A DNA stretch of 64,000 nucleotides from a bacterium (GTDB lineage Bacteria; Bdellovibrionota_C; UBA2361; RFPC01). A program made the translations under genes and the position numbers. This document shows, one piece after another, positions 7,896-16,623 of this stretch (position 1 is its first letter; each line of letters opens with the position of its first letter). The stretch covers positions 1-64,000 of the forward strand of contig JAUIBK010000019.1 in NCBI GenBank assembly GCA_030428205.1. Direction: 5' to 3'. The notes under the pieces were generated by a model that was not told the origin of the DNA, did not search any database, and was given only the letters and a program-made list of their open reading frames with translations.

Positions 7896-10256
7896 GTGAT
7901 AAAAAAACTTCTTTTATTCTCTATACTTGTTTGCAGCGCCTTCGTCGCAGCCTACGCCTACGTACACCTGCAGGTAGGTAAACAGCTCGCTGCAAGGGAT
8001 ATCACAACCGAACCTACCATATTCGCAAGTCGCTTCGAGGTGCGCTCGGGATGGAAGTTCCCTCCTTCTACGCTCAGCAAAGAACTCAATCGCAGACTCT
8101 ACCGAAGACAAACCAGTGGCGCTTTACGTGAAGGTGAGTATCGCATAGCAGACGATAGACTTGATCTTGTGACACGCGCCTTTCGCACCCCACTCGGAGA
8201 AGAAGTCCCTTCTCAGGAATACAGCTATGATTTTCTCTCAGGAGAACTTCTCAATCATAACAATCCCAAATCAACGACACTCTGGCTTGAACCAGAAGCA
8301 CTTGGCCCGCTCTTCGCTGCAGAACGACGTGCAGAATACACCCGCACCCTTGAAGAAATCCCTTCACACGTGCAAGAAGCGATCATCGCTATTGAAGATG
8401 AGCGCTTCTATTCACACTTTGGAATTGACTTCTTAGGGATTAGTCGAGCAATGGTGCAAAACATCATTGCTCGCAGAATTGTGCAGGGAGGAAGCACACT
8501 CACACAACAACTCGCAAAAAATCTGTTTCTAACGCCAGAGCGCACCATCAAACGAAAAGTACTTGAGCTCTTTGCTGCGCTAAGTCTTGAGCAACGCTTT
8601 TCTAAAGAAACTATTCTTGAGCTTTACCTGAATGAGGTCTATCTCGGACAAGAAGGTGGCGTTGCCCTTCACGGTGTTGAATCAGCCTCGCGCGCGTTCT
8701 TTCGAAAGAACATTCAAGACATCTCTCTTGAAGAAGGAGCTCTTCTTGCCGGTATTATACAAGCTCCATCATATTACAACCCTCGCAAACACCCCAAGCG
8801 CGCACGGCAGAAGAGAAATCTTGTCCTTTCAAAGATGGAAGAGCTCGGGTTTATCAACCACACGCAAGCTTCAAGAGCCAAAGCACAGCCAGTTGTCGTT
8901 GAGCAGGGCTTTATTCACGCCGAGAAAGCCCCCTTCTTTGCACAAGCACTTCGCAGTGAGCTTGGGAACATTATTAATCTTGAAGCAACACGGCTTACTG
9001 GCGCGCATGTCTACACAGGTCTTTCACTTGGGCTTCAGCAATGTGCTGAGCAAGCAACTCAAGAAGGCTTAACAGACCTCGAACAACGACATCCTCGTCT
9101 GACAAAGAAAGAAGAAAAACTCGAAATTGGTCTTGTGGCACTTGCTCCTTACAGCGGACTTGTACGTGCCTGGGTCGGAGGTCGTAACTATAAAGCAAAT
9201 CAATTTGATCACGTTATGCTTGCTCAGAGACAAATTGGTTCGACGGCAAAACCGTTTGTTTACCTTACTGCGCTCGACAGTACGCTCAACTCCTACAAAG
9301 TGGCCACTGCCCGAAGTATCTTAGCCGATGAGCCCATATCACTTGAGCAGCTCGATGGTACCGTTTGGGAGCCAGAGAACTACGATAACAAGTTCCGAGG
9401 CGACGTCACATTACGTTACGCACTTGAACACTCTATCAACCTTCCCGCTATCTTTGTAGCTCGTCGTGCTGGTCTTTCCTCCGTTTCACATACATTTGAA
9501 CGGTTCGGTCTCCACGAACACGCACCAGCAGTTCCTTCGCTGGCACTCGGCTCCATTGAAAGTACACTTCTACGCCTCACATCAGCTTATGGAGGGCTTG
9601 CAAATAACGGACGTTATACCCGCCCGAGGCTTTTTCGTGAGATGACAGACGCAGAAGGAACACGGTATGCCACAAGTATTATTCGAGAGAGACAGGTTGC
9701 CCAAGAAGCTCCCACATACGTGCTGACCAATATTCTGCAAGGTGTTGTAGAACGTGGCACTGGCAAAGCGGCACGCGCGTATGGATATAGCGGAGACGCT
9801 GCTGGCAAAACGGGCACTACAAATGAAGCTCGAGATGCATGGTTTGTGGGTTACACTCCAACGCTCGTAACTGGCGTTTGGCTTGGCTATGACTCAAATG
9901 CAAAGATGGGACTTACTGGAGGAGCATCTGCCGCACACATCTGGGGGCGGTTTATGGCGTGTGCAGAACCGTACCTTCCTCCCCTTACATTTCTTGCACC
10001 AAGGGATGTTATTATGCGTGATGTTGATACTGAAACAGGAGAGCTCGCAAGCGAAGCATGCCCCAACGAACAGGTTATCCAAGAGATCTTCGTTGAAGGC
10101 ACAGAGCCGCGTTCAACGTGCTCTAAACATGCGCCAAAACGAGCGAAGCCTCGACGGGAAAACTACGAAACTTCTCCACCCCCAGAGCGGCTTTCAGAGA
10201 GCCAAAACAGACGGCCTAAACGTAAGGGGTTTTGGGATTATCTGTTTGGAAAATAA
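7896..10256 (+). CDS. class A penicillin-binding protein (PBP1B-like)
   Basis: About 786 residues, a bifunctional peptidoglycan synthase in the inner membrane. One N-terminal anchor (LLLFSILVCSAFVAAYAYV) is followed by a UB2H-like region. The GT51 glycosyltransferase carries EDERFYSHFGID and GGSTLTQQLAKN. The transpeptidase carries GSTAKPF (SxxK serine), SIN and KTGTTNEA. The C-terminus is basic and proline-rich. I chose GTG at 7896 because AGGAG lies just before it, though with only 2 bases of spacing; an in-frame GTG at 7845 lacks any ribosome site. The start is therefore uncertain. Confidence 0.93.
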   Translation: MIKKLLLFSILVCSAFVAAYAYVHLQVGKQLAARDITTEPTIFASRFEVRSGWKFPPSTLSKELNRRLYRRQTSGALREGEYRIADDRLDLVTRAFRTPLGEEVPSQEYSYDFLSGELLNHNNPKSTTLWLEPEALGPLFAAERRAEYTRTLEEIPSHVQEAIIAIEDERFYSHFGIDFLGISRAMVQNIIARRIVQGGSTLTQQLAKNLFLTPERTIKRKVLELFAALSLEQRFSKETILELYLNEVYLGQEGGVALHGVESASRAFFRKNIQDISLEEGALLAGIIQAPSYYNPRKHPKRARQKRNLVLSKMEELGFINHTQASRAKAQPVVVEQGFIHAEKAPFFAQALRSELGNIINLEATRLTGAHVYTGLSLGLQQCAEQATQEGLTDLEQRHPRLTKKEEKLEIGLVALAPYSGLVRAWVGGRNYKANQFDHVMLAQRQIGSTAKPFVYLTALDSTLNSYKVATARSILADEPISLEQLDGTVWEPENYDNKFRGDVTLRYALEHSINLPAIFVARRAGLSSVSHTFERFGLHEHAPAVPSLALGSIESTLLRLTSAYGGLANNGRYTRPRLFREMTDAEGTRYATSIIRERQVAQEAPTYVLTNILQGVVERGTGKAARAYGYSGDAAGKTGTTNEARDAWFVGYTPTLVTGVWLGYDSNAKMGLTGGASAAHIWGRFMACAEPYLPPLTFLAPRDVIMRDVDTETGELASEACPNEQVIQEIFVEGTEPRSTCSKHAPKRAKPRRENYETSPPPERLSESQNRRPKRKGFWDYLFGK

Positions 10257-10304
10257 TAAGTTTCTCACCCCCCGATATCGTAATGATTTTAGTATATTAA
10301 AACT

Positions 10305-10333
10305 TTGACTTGAATATATTTACTCTTTACAAC
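10305..10333 (+). promoter_or_regulatory. putative sigma-70 promoter of the HtrA gene
   Basis: TTGACT and TACAAC separated by 17 bases in an AT-rich gap upstream of the protease gene. The -10 matches consensus at four of six positions. This is an inference from spacing only. Confidence 0.4.
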
Positions 10334-10367
10334 GTCATACTCCCACATGTTTTTTGATTTTTTACTT

Positions 10368-11801
10368 ATGAAGACCATGAAGAAACTGATTCCCTTAGCA
10401 CTCCTTATCACATGCCTCTTTGCTACTCAGCCAACTCTTGCTGAAGTACAGCCCGCCTCAATGAGATACGCCGAAGAGCTCTCGACAACCTTTGAGCAAG
10501 TTGCCGAGACTATCACTCCCTCGGTTGTACATATTCAAGCAAGCTCACCTCCAAAGGTAGCCCAAGGAATTCCTCGTCAACAGTTGCCACCAGGACCTTT
10601 TCAAGATTTCTTCCGACAGTTCCAACTCCCCAACATGCAGCAAGCTCCAAAGCAAGCTCTTGGAAGTGGCGTGATCGTAGACACGAAGGGACACATCCTA
10701 ACAAACAATCACGTTGTTGAAGGATTTGATGAATTTCGCGTACACCTCACAGACAAAAGAACCTTCGACGCTAAGATTGTTGGAACAGATCCGAGCACCG
10801 ATCTTGCTGTAATAAAAATTGAAGCCTCTAATCTTATTCCTGCAGCTCTGGGAAACTCTGACTCGCTCCGAATAGGCGAATGGGTGGTAGCCGCAGGTTC
10901 TCCCTTTGGCCTCGAAAATACCATTACTACTGGCATTGTAAGTGCAAAGGGACGCTCCTTTGGTCGAAGCACTATGTACCAAGACTATATTCAAACTGAC
11001 GCTGCGATTAACCCAGGCAATAGTGGAGGGCCACTTGTTAACCTTAAAGGTGAAGTCATTGGCATTAACAACGCCATTTACACTCGCAGCGGTGGATACA
11101 TGGGCATCGGCTTTGCCATTCCGATTAATATGGCAAAGCAAATCATGGAGAGTATTCTCACCATAGGGCACGTGCGACGAGGATGGCTCGGTGTTGCCAT
11201 TCAAGATTTAAACGAGAACCTTGCAAAGTCATTTGGTCACTCTGGAACAAAAGGCGCTCTTGTCGGAGACGTTATGAACGATAGTCCAGCTGACACAGCT
11301 GGACTCCAAGCAGGCGATATCGTGATTCGCTTAAACGGTCAAGAAGTTGAAGATACAAACGAACTCCGAAACTCAATCGCTGCAACTGCGCCCGACACAC
11401 AGGTTGTACTAGACGTAGTTCGCAAAGGTAGAGAACTTGCTTTGAAAGTAAAACTCGGCGAACTTCCATCAAAATACCAACCAGCTGGAGATACCCCCTC
11501 GAATCAACCAAGCGCAACACAATCGCTCGGGATTGAACTCGAAGAGCTCACCCCTCAACTTGCACAACGTCTACAACTTGAAAGCACAAGCGGTGTTGTC
11601 GTTGTAAATGTTACTCCAGGAAGTGCAGCAGCACTCGCTGGCATCCGCCCAGGCGATATCGTTCGCAAAGTGGGAGATACCTCAATAGAAAGCCTCAAGG
11701 ATTTTCATTCTACGCTGAAAAAGTCAGAAGTAAGTGAAGGGATAAGACTTGTTGTAGAAACAAAAGGCATGAAACGGTTTATCTTTTTGCAGGGCTCCTA
11801 A
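10368..11801 (+). CDS. periplasmic HtrA/DegP-family serine protease
   Basis: About 477 residues from MKTMKKL; MKKL at 10377 is an alternative start. It has a signal peptide (LIPLALLITCLFATQPTLA), then a trypsin-like domain with His in NNHVVEG, Asp in STDLAVIKI and Ser in GNSGGPL. Two PDZ domains follow, the first starting near LGVAIQDLNE and the second near LGIELEELTP, and each has a GDIV[IR] loop. It degrades or chaperones misfolded envelope proteins. Two PDZ domains match DegP/DegQ rather than DegS. Confidence 0.94.
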   Translation: MKTMKKLIPLALLITCLFATQPTLAEVQPASMRYAEELSTTFEQVAETITPSVVHIQASSPPKVAQGIPRQQLPPGPFQDFFRQFQLPNMQQAPKQALGSGVIVDTKGHILTNNHVVEGFDEFRVHLTDKRTFDAKIVGTDPSTDLAVIKIEASNLIPAALGNSDSLRIGEWVVAAGSPFGLENTITTGIVSAKGRSFGRSTMYQDYIQTDAAINPGNSGGPLVNLKGEVIGINNAIYTRSGGYMGIGFAIPINMAKQIMESILTIGHVRRGWLGVAIQDLNENLAKSFGHSGTKGALVGDVMNDSPADTAGLQAGDIVIRLNGQEVEDTNELRNSIAATAPDTQVVLDVVRKGRELALKVKLGELPSKYQPAGDTPSNQPSATQSLGIELEELTPQLAQRLQLESTSGVVVVNVTPGSAAALAGIRPGDIVRKVGDTSIESLKDFHSTLKKSEVSEGIRLVVETKGMKRFIFLQGS

Positions 11802-11838
11802 GGGCCTTCATTCAACCAGCTTGCTGGCGCTTTTCTAC

Positions 11839-11884
11839 CCAAATGGATTGATTTTCTCGCATACGAGAAAATCAATCCATTTGG
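11839..11884. repeat. perfect 21 bp palindrome
   Basis: CCAAATGGATTGATTTTCTCG at 11839-11859 is perfectly complementary to 11864-11884, with a 4-base loop. It lies between the HtrA gene and the fic gene, with no T-run after it. It may terminate HtrA transcription. Confidence 0.9.
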
Positions 11885-11923
11885 CAGTTCTCCTTAAGTA
11901 TTAGTTAATGCTATGCTTTCTTC

Positions 11924-12658
11924 ATGAAGAGCTTATTAGAGGAAGTTGACACCCTTCACCATCAAATCCTGGTTTGCCGTCCCTTTGAAGGCGATCTCCT
12001 CACAGAAGTAAAAGAATATTTCCGAATTGGGTTAACGTACTCAAGTAACTCAATCGAAGGAAACTCTTTAACCGAATCCGAGACTAAAGTTGTTATCGAG
12101 GACGGATTGACCATCGGTGGAAAACCACTCCGCGATCACCTTGAAGCATCCGGCCACTCTGATGCTTATGACTTTATCTACTCTCTTCTTGATACCGAAA
12201 CTCTTAGCGAAAACGACATCAAAGAGATTCACAGGCTCTTTTACCACCGAATTGCCTCCAATGAGGCTGGATCCTATCGAGCAAAGAAAGTAATACTTAC
12301 CGGCTCCAAATACCCTCTGCCTAACCCCGACGAGCTCCCTACTCTTATGAGCTCATTCACAAACAATCTCAGATCGAAATGGAACACCCTCCACGCGATA
12401 GAAAAAGCGGCTCAAATACATAAGCATTTTGTCTTCATTCATCCATTTGTTGACGGAAATGGGAGAGTCGCTCGCTTACTGATGAATCTCTCGCTTCTCA
12501 GAGAACAATATCTTCCAGTGATTATTCCTCCACTTCGAAGAGCTGAGTATATTTCCGCTCTAGAAGAAGCCCACGAAGACGACTCAACATTTCTCTCTTT
12601 TATCGCTGAGATGGCTATCGAAACATATAGAGACTTTGGTCGAATTATAGCACCCTAA
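11924..12658 (+). CDS. Fic-family protein (AMP transferase) with N-terminal inhibitory motif
   Basis: 244 residues. The Fic core HPFVDGNGRVARLL is intact, with the catalytic His and the HPFx[DE]GNGRxxR pattern, so it should transfer AMP (or another nucleotide moiety) to a target hydroxyl. Near residue 40, SSNSIEGN fits the inhibitory-helix motif [ST]xxxE[GN], so this is a class II, self-inhibited Fic protein. There is no adjacent antitoxin. The 3' end overlaps the convergent DUF3465 gene by 14 bases. The target is unknown. Confidence 0.92.
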   Translation: MKSLLEEVDTLHHQILVCRPFEGDLLTEVKEYFRIGLTYSSNSIEGNSLTESETKVVIEDGLTIGGKPLRDHLEASGHSDAYDFIYSLLDTETLSENDIKEIHRLFYHRIASNEAGSYRAKKVILTGSKYPLPNPDELPTLMSSFTNNLRSKWNTLHAIEKAAQIHKHFVFIHPFVDGNGRVARLLMNLSLLREQYLPVIIPPLRRAEYISALEEAHEDDSTFLSFIAEMAIETYRDFGRIIAP

Positions 12659-13133
12659 CAAACCCATGCGGTTCATACGTCTTATGCATACGGCCATAGG
12701 GACTTCTACTCTTCCAAGAAACAGTATGAAGATACTCTCCTTTGACTCTCACCATATCTCCTTGGGTCAGAGGAACTCTTCCGTGCTTGAGGTTCCTCTC
12801 AATAAGAACAGTGCCTTTCCCTTTGAGATCTTCTGAGCGAATGAGAAACCGTTGATGGAGATGCCTATGTCGGTGGTTTCTACTACCCGTCTTTGTGCGA
12901 ATGTAGTCAATCGTCTTGCGTTTTACGATCTCAGCCACAGAATTTCGAAAAATATGTACAACCCTACCTTCAAGCTCAATGATCTTTTTATGATAGAACA
13001 TAGGGGCATCGCCAAAAGAGCGCCCTTGTGCTTCAGCCTCGTGATAAATTCTTGATGTTTTTCGTTGTAATCGAACAAAGAGATAAAAAAACGCTGCAAC
13101 AAGAGCAACGATAATTTCAACGAACTCTTCCAT
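12645..13133 (-). CDS. DUF3465-like OB-fold protein with membrane anchor
   Basis: 162 residues. It has one N-terminal hydrophobic helix (residues about 3-21), a basic linker, then a domain with GRVVHIFRNS, HRHLHQRFLIR and VPLTQGDMVRVKGEY, the arrangement of the DUF3465 OB-fold family. Function is unknown. It starts 5 bases after the map stop and is probably co-transcribed with map. Confidence 0.65.
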   Translation of the reverse strand: MEEFVEIIVALVAAFFYLFVRLQRKTSRIYHEAEAQGRSFGDAPMFYHKKIIELEGRVVHIFRNSVAEIVKRKTIDYIRTKTGSRNHRHRHLHQRFLIRSEDLKGKGTVLIERNLKHGRVPLTQGDMVRVKGEYLHTVSWKSRSPYGRMHKTYEPHGFVRVL

Positions 13134-13138
13134 AAAGA

Positions 13139-13930
13139 CTAATAGTCATACCCCGCAAGAGACTGCGTTAGCTTCTCGTAGCCTGTGGGAGTAACAAGAA
13201 CCGTGTGCTCCCACTGCGCTGAAAGCTTGTTATCTTGGGTACGAACCGTCCAACCATCCATACGAGAAAGCGTGGTCTTGTGGGTGCCGATATTAATCAT
13301 CGGCTCGATAGTAAATGTCATTCCCGGTTTCATTTCAGCCCCAGTACCACGGCGACCAACATGGATAATCTGAGGAGGCTCATGAAATTGGTTACCAATT
13401 CCGTGCCCTGTGTATTCACGGACGATACCGTATCCTTTTCCCGTTGCTTCAATAAACTCTTGAATGGCTGCACCTATATCTCCAAAGTGTGCGCCGGGGC
13501 GAACCTGCTCAATACCGATTTGAAGAGCTTGCTTGGTTGTTTCAACTAATGTACACGCCTCTTCTGAACACGCTTTGGGGCCACCAACAAAAAACATTCG
13601 ACTAGCATCACCAAAGTATCCTTCCTTAATCGAAGTCACATCAATGTTGACGATATCCCCTTCTTGAAGTTGTTGATATGGGCTTGGTATACCGTGACAA
13701 ACTACCTCATTCACCGAGGTGCATACAGATTTAGGAAATCCGTGATAATTGAGCGGCGCAGGTTTGCATCCGGCATCAAGTGTCATCTTATGTACAAACG
13801 TATTAATCTCTTCAGTAGAAACACCTGGACGGACAATCTCTCCGACAGCATCAAGGATCTGAGCAGTGACTTTTGAGGCCGCTCGGATGCCATCTATTTC
13901 TTTTTGAGACTTAATTGAAATTTTGCTCAC
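13139..13930 (-). CDS. map: methionine aminopeptidase type I
   Basis: 263 residues. It removes the initiator methionine from nascent proteins. It shows NYHGFPKSVCTSVNEVVCHGIP, the metal-ligand Asp residues in VNIDVTSIKEGYFGDASRMF, His in YTGHGIGNQFHEPP, and Glu residues in FTIEPMIN and SAQWEHTVLVT. Length and motifs match bacterial type Ia. It is divergent from the phosphopantetheinyl transferase gene across a gap holding a CGCGAAG-rich palindrome. Confidence 0.97.
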   Translation of the reverse strand: MSKISIKSQKEIDGIRAASKVTAQILDAVGEIVRPGVSTEEINTFVHKMTLDAGCKPAPLNYHGFPKSVCTSVNEVVCHGIPSPYQQLQEGDIVNIDVTSIKEGYFGDASRMFFVGGPKACSEEACTLVETTKQALQIGIEQVRPGAHFGDIGAAIQEFIEATGKGYGIVREYTGHGIGNQFHEPPQIIHVGRRGTGAEMKPGMTFTIEPMINIGTHKTTLSRMDGWTVRTQDNKLSAQWEHTVLVTPTGYEKLTQSLAGYDY

Positions 13931-14078
13931 AGTACATTCCTCAGCTGAGATTGAAAAACTACTCTATCAAAAAGCGTTTGTCTATACTCGGCCTCTTTGT
14001 AGAGTAACGACAAGCCTAAAGTCCCTCCCATTGCGCTTGTACTAGACTAGTTCTAGAAATGGGGGATTTTACAATCAT

Positions 14079-14154
14079 AAATTATAACGCGAAGGACGCG
14101 AAGTTCGCGAAGATCAACCCCTTCGCGAACTTCGCGTCCTTCGCGTTATAATTT
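14079..14154. repeat. CGCGAAG-rich palindrome (copy 1)
   Basis: 34-base perfect arms (14079-14112 and 14121-14154) of repeating CGCGAAG units, ended by AAATTATAA/TTATAATTT, with an 8-base loop. Related copies are at 28992, 30461 and 37179. It lies in the divergent map/PPTase intergenic region, so it is not simply a terminator for a finished gene. Confidence 0.92.
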
Positions 14155-14204
14155 TATTGATTGAGTAGTTGATTTATCCCTCTTCATCCCTCATACCATA
14201 ACCC

Positions 14205-14888
14205 ATGCTCACCAACCCCTATCCCGATTCATGCACCTTTTTTGCTGCCTCACTCTCAAGCAAACTCTCCCTTGCCTCACTCCCTGAAGAAGAATCATTT
14301 GTTCAAAATATCAAAGCAGAAAGCAGAAAAAAGAGCTATCTCTTAGGACGCCACCTCGCTCGCAAAGCCCTTTGCGAGCTCGACCCTACCCTCGCATCTT
14401 TTTTTATTAAAACTGGTGAGCATAATGAACCTCTTTGGCCACACGGTTTAATAGGATCACTGAGTCACTCCACGGAGATCGCATGCGCTATTGTCTCTTC
14501 CTTCGAACGCACACTTGCCCTAGGAATAGACGTTGAGCCAATCCACCGAACCCTGAGCCAAGATATTAGCCGCAAAGTTTGTGATGAAAGCGAGAAAGCA
14601 TGGGTCCAAGCTGTGCCAGCTGAGGAGAATCTTCGTCTCCTTTCAATTTTTGCTGCCAAAGAGGCGATCTTTAAAGCTCTCTTTCCACTATACCAGAAAA
14701 TGTTTTGGTTTGATGCTGTCTCACTCTCTTGGGAAAACGAGCTTCACGGCTTTAATGCGACGCTTCTCTTTGAACCGCACCCACAGCTACGCAAAGGCAC
14801 AAATATTCCCGTCAACATAACATACGAGTGTGATCATGTGACAGCTAGCGTTCTTGTGCCTCAGGTAACTTATACTCCCCGCCCTTGA
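14205..14888 (+). CDS. 4'-phosphopantetheinyl transferase (Sfp/EntD-like)
   Basis: 227 residues. It transfers 4'-phosphopantetheine from CoA to a Ser of acyl- or peptidyl-carrier proteins. Motifs are GSLSHSTEIACAIV, the Mg-binding LGIDVEPIHR, and FAAKEAIFKAL. No PKS/NRPS genes are nearby, so it may serve a fatty-acid or lipid ACP. The last four codons and the stop (TPRP-stop) lie inside a repeat element beginning at 14872, so the C-terminus has been set by the repeat. Confidence 0.9.
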   Translation: MLTNPYPDSCTFFAASLSSKLSLASLPEEESFVQNIKAESRKKSYLLGRHLARKALCELDPTLASFFIKTGEHNEPLWPHGLIGSLSHSTEIACAIVSSFERTLALGIDVEPIHRTLSQDISRKVCDESEKAWVQAVPAEENLRLLSIFAAKEAIFKALFPLYQKMFWFDAVSLSWENELHGFNATLLFEPHPQLRKGTNIPVNITYECDHVTASVLVPQVTYTPRP

Positions 14889-14924
14889 AAATACCGGCCC
14901 ACCCAGTACCGAGGGCGGGGAGTC
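14872..14924. repeat. ATACTCCCCGC-ended element, short form (inverted copy)
   Basis: Starts ATACTCCCCGCCCTTGAA, ends GCGGGGAGT, and contains AAAATACCGG...AGTACCGAG. Its reverse complement matches the element at 30527-30580 closely. It overlaps the end of the PPTase gene and provides its stop codon. Confidence 0.8.
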
Positions 14925-14962
14925 ATATTGTCCCAATCGCAGGGATGCGGGCCGAGAGGGAC

Positions 14963-15056
14963 ACCCCCCCCGCAGAAAGCGATAAGGCCCGACAAGGGCC
15001 TTTCCACGAGAAGTGCCGATGCTCGCCGAATTCAGGTTTTTTCATTTGCGGGGGGT
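14963..15056. repeat. long-form palindromic element (copy B)
   Basis: Ends ACCCCCCCCGC / GCGGGGGGT, with an inner AAGGCCCGACAAGGGCCTT hairpin followed by TTCCACGAGAAGTGCC and TTTTTTCATTTG. It is clearly homologous to 62545-62644 and more distantly to 28808-28915. It overlaps the 3' end of the gene at 15032-16219 and supplies its last codons and stop. Confidence 0.8.
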
Positions 15057-16219
15057 TTCGAAAAGTGGCGAATAACTTTTCCTAACTGCGATTGCGTATC
15101 GCTAAAAAGTTGAAGGACATGTGGTACATCATTTGCCCCAATCACTCCCGCATATCCTCGACGAACAAGACGGATGCGTAAACTCTCTGCAAACAAGCCT
15201 ACGTTATGCGCGAAAGAACGCCTGTGAATATCTACTGGGGTGCTTCCTTCTGTTAGCATGAAGGCATCTTCCATCGCTTGGCTCACTTCTTCGAGCGAGC
15301 GAACAAAATCATCAACGGGCATCTGAGATACTTGCTCAGGAGACTTACTAAAACCAATTCGAGGACGTGCGACCTTGCCATATTCTGTACTAATGGCATG
15401 CATAGTACGAAAGAGAAGCTCTGCTGATTCTCGGATGCCACTATCTCCCCCATGTATCCACTCCTGCTGTTTCAACAGATTTTCAGCGAGAAGAGACCCC
15501 GCTTCAGGTTCGATGTACACATTTCCATCAAGACTATCGGGCTCAATCTGAGCTAGCGCTCGCTCTACCTCTTGTTGCATCAGCGACTGAGCCTCTGCAG
15601 ATTGAAGTGCAAGTGCAATCGACGTGAGATCGCTCTTAAGCTGTAAACTTGTTAAAAAGAGAGCTTCTTGCTCTCCTTCTGGAACATAGGCAGCAAATCC
15701 ATGTGAACGTAAGGCATAAAGCATCTCATCGATACACTCTGCTCCTTTGGCGGCAAATTCTGCGTAGGCAATACCTGTTCGCGTAACAACATCTGTCTCG
15801 AGAGAAAGGAGATGGAGGCGAGCACTTGCTTCCTCAAGAACACTTTGAATACGCTCAGCAGAAACGGAAGGTGCCTCTTCAGCAATAAACCCAATCTCAG
15901 GCATGCAGTGTAAATTCTCTTGAATAAACTGGTGTAGCTCAGAACGAACTTCTTCTAACGTGCTTGTGACTTTAGGAATTGGGCCAATACGAGCAACTAT
16001 ACTACCGCCTTGCTCTACCGAGTGAGAAGAGGCCATGGATTCTTCCTGGCTTTCCTGTGGCATACTGTGGAGGGAGAAGAGCTCTCCGGGTTGTGCTTGA
16101 GCAGGAATTGATGCTGCTTGCCCTGCGCTATTTTTTGCTGGAAATGATAACGCTCCAAAATCATCTCCTGATGATCCTTGATTTACATCCTGACTATTAT
16201 GTGACTCAACTCTATTCAT
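15032..16219 (-). CDS. unknown helical protein, C-terminus formed by a repeat
   Basis: 395 residues from MNRVESHN; GAGG lies 6 bases upstream, which favours this ATG over one four codons earlier. The first 90 residues are low-complexity and polar (Ser, Gln, Pro). The rest is predicted alpha-helical, rich in Glu, Leu and Ala, with no transmembrane segment and no recognised domain. The last residues (KPPANEKT) and the stop are encoded by repeat element B. It is convergent with the PPTase gene. Confidence 0.65.
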   Translation of the reverse strand: MNRVESHNSQDVNQGSSGDDFGALSFPAKNSAGQAASIPAQAQPGELFSLHSMPQESQEESMASSHSVEQGGSIVARIGPIPKVTSTLEEVRSELHQFIQENLHCMPEIGFIAEEAPSVSAERIQSVLEEASARLHLLSLETDVVTRTGIAYAEFAAKGAECIDEMLYALRSHGFAAYVPEGEQEALFLTSLQLKSDLTSIALALQSAEAQSLMQQEVERALAQIEPDSLDGNVYIEPEAGSLLAENLLKQQEWIHGGDSGIRESAELLFRTMHAISTEYGKVARPRIGFSKSPEQVSQMPVDDFVRSLEEVSQAMEDAFMLTEGSTPVDIHRRSFAHNVGLFAESLRIRLVRRGYAGVIGANDVPHVLQLFSDTQSQLGKVIRHFSKPPANEKT

Positions 16220-16623
16220 CGGTAACCTCAAAAAAAACGATACGTATAGAACTCCGCCGAAAAGCAGAGATCGAAAAATTCACAGCAATAGATGGGAGGT
16301 TACTTACGCGAACCTAAAGGTGGATGGGGGAACAAAAAACAGATCGTAAACCGTACAGCAGTAACAGATATGGTTGAGATGGACACCAGAAGGAATCGAT
16401 TCAGATCCGGTGAACTTTTTTATGATACAAACCAACACCTTAGAACAAAGACACCTTCTTATCCGCTCCAAAGTAGATATGATTTCAACAGGTTAAGTCA
16501 TTTAAGTGCAAGCTCTTGAAGTATCACATATACTGGCCCTCATTTTTGGTCATCACCATATAGTCTAGGGCTAGGAGCAAATATGAGCCTTGGCTATGCC
16601 GCTTGTTATAGTTTAGGAGTGAT
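16220..16623. other. 404 bp divergent intergenic region
   Basis: Lies between the unknown helical protein gene (minus) and the carboxylase operon (plus). I see a ribosome site (TAGGAG, 5 bases before ATG 16624) but no convincing promoter pair, hairpin or repeat. A 75-codon open frame at 16292-16519 has no ribosome site or protein-like composition. Confidence 0.5.

Noticed and set aside
14872-15056. Integron attC sites or CRISPR repeats
   Set aside because: No GTTRRRY/RYYYAAC cores, no integrase, no regularly spaced direct repeats.
16292-16519. 75-codon open frame upstream of the carboxylase operon
   Set aside because: No ribosome site and no protein-like composition.
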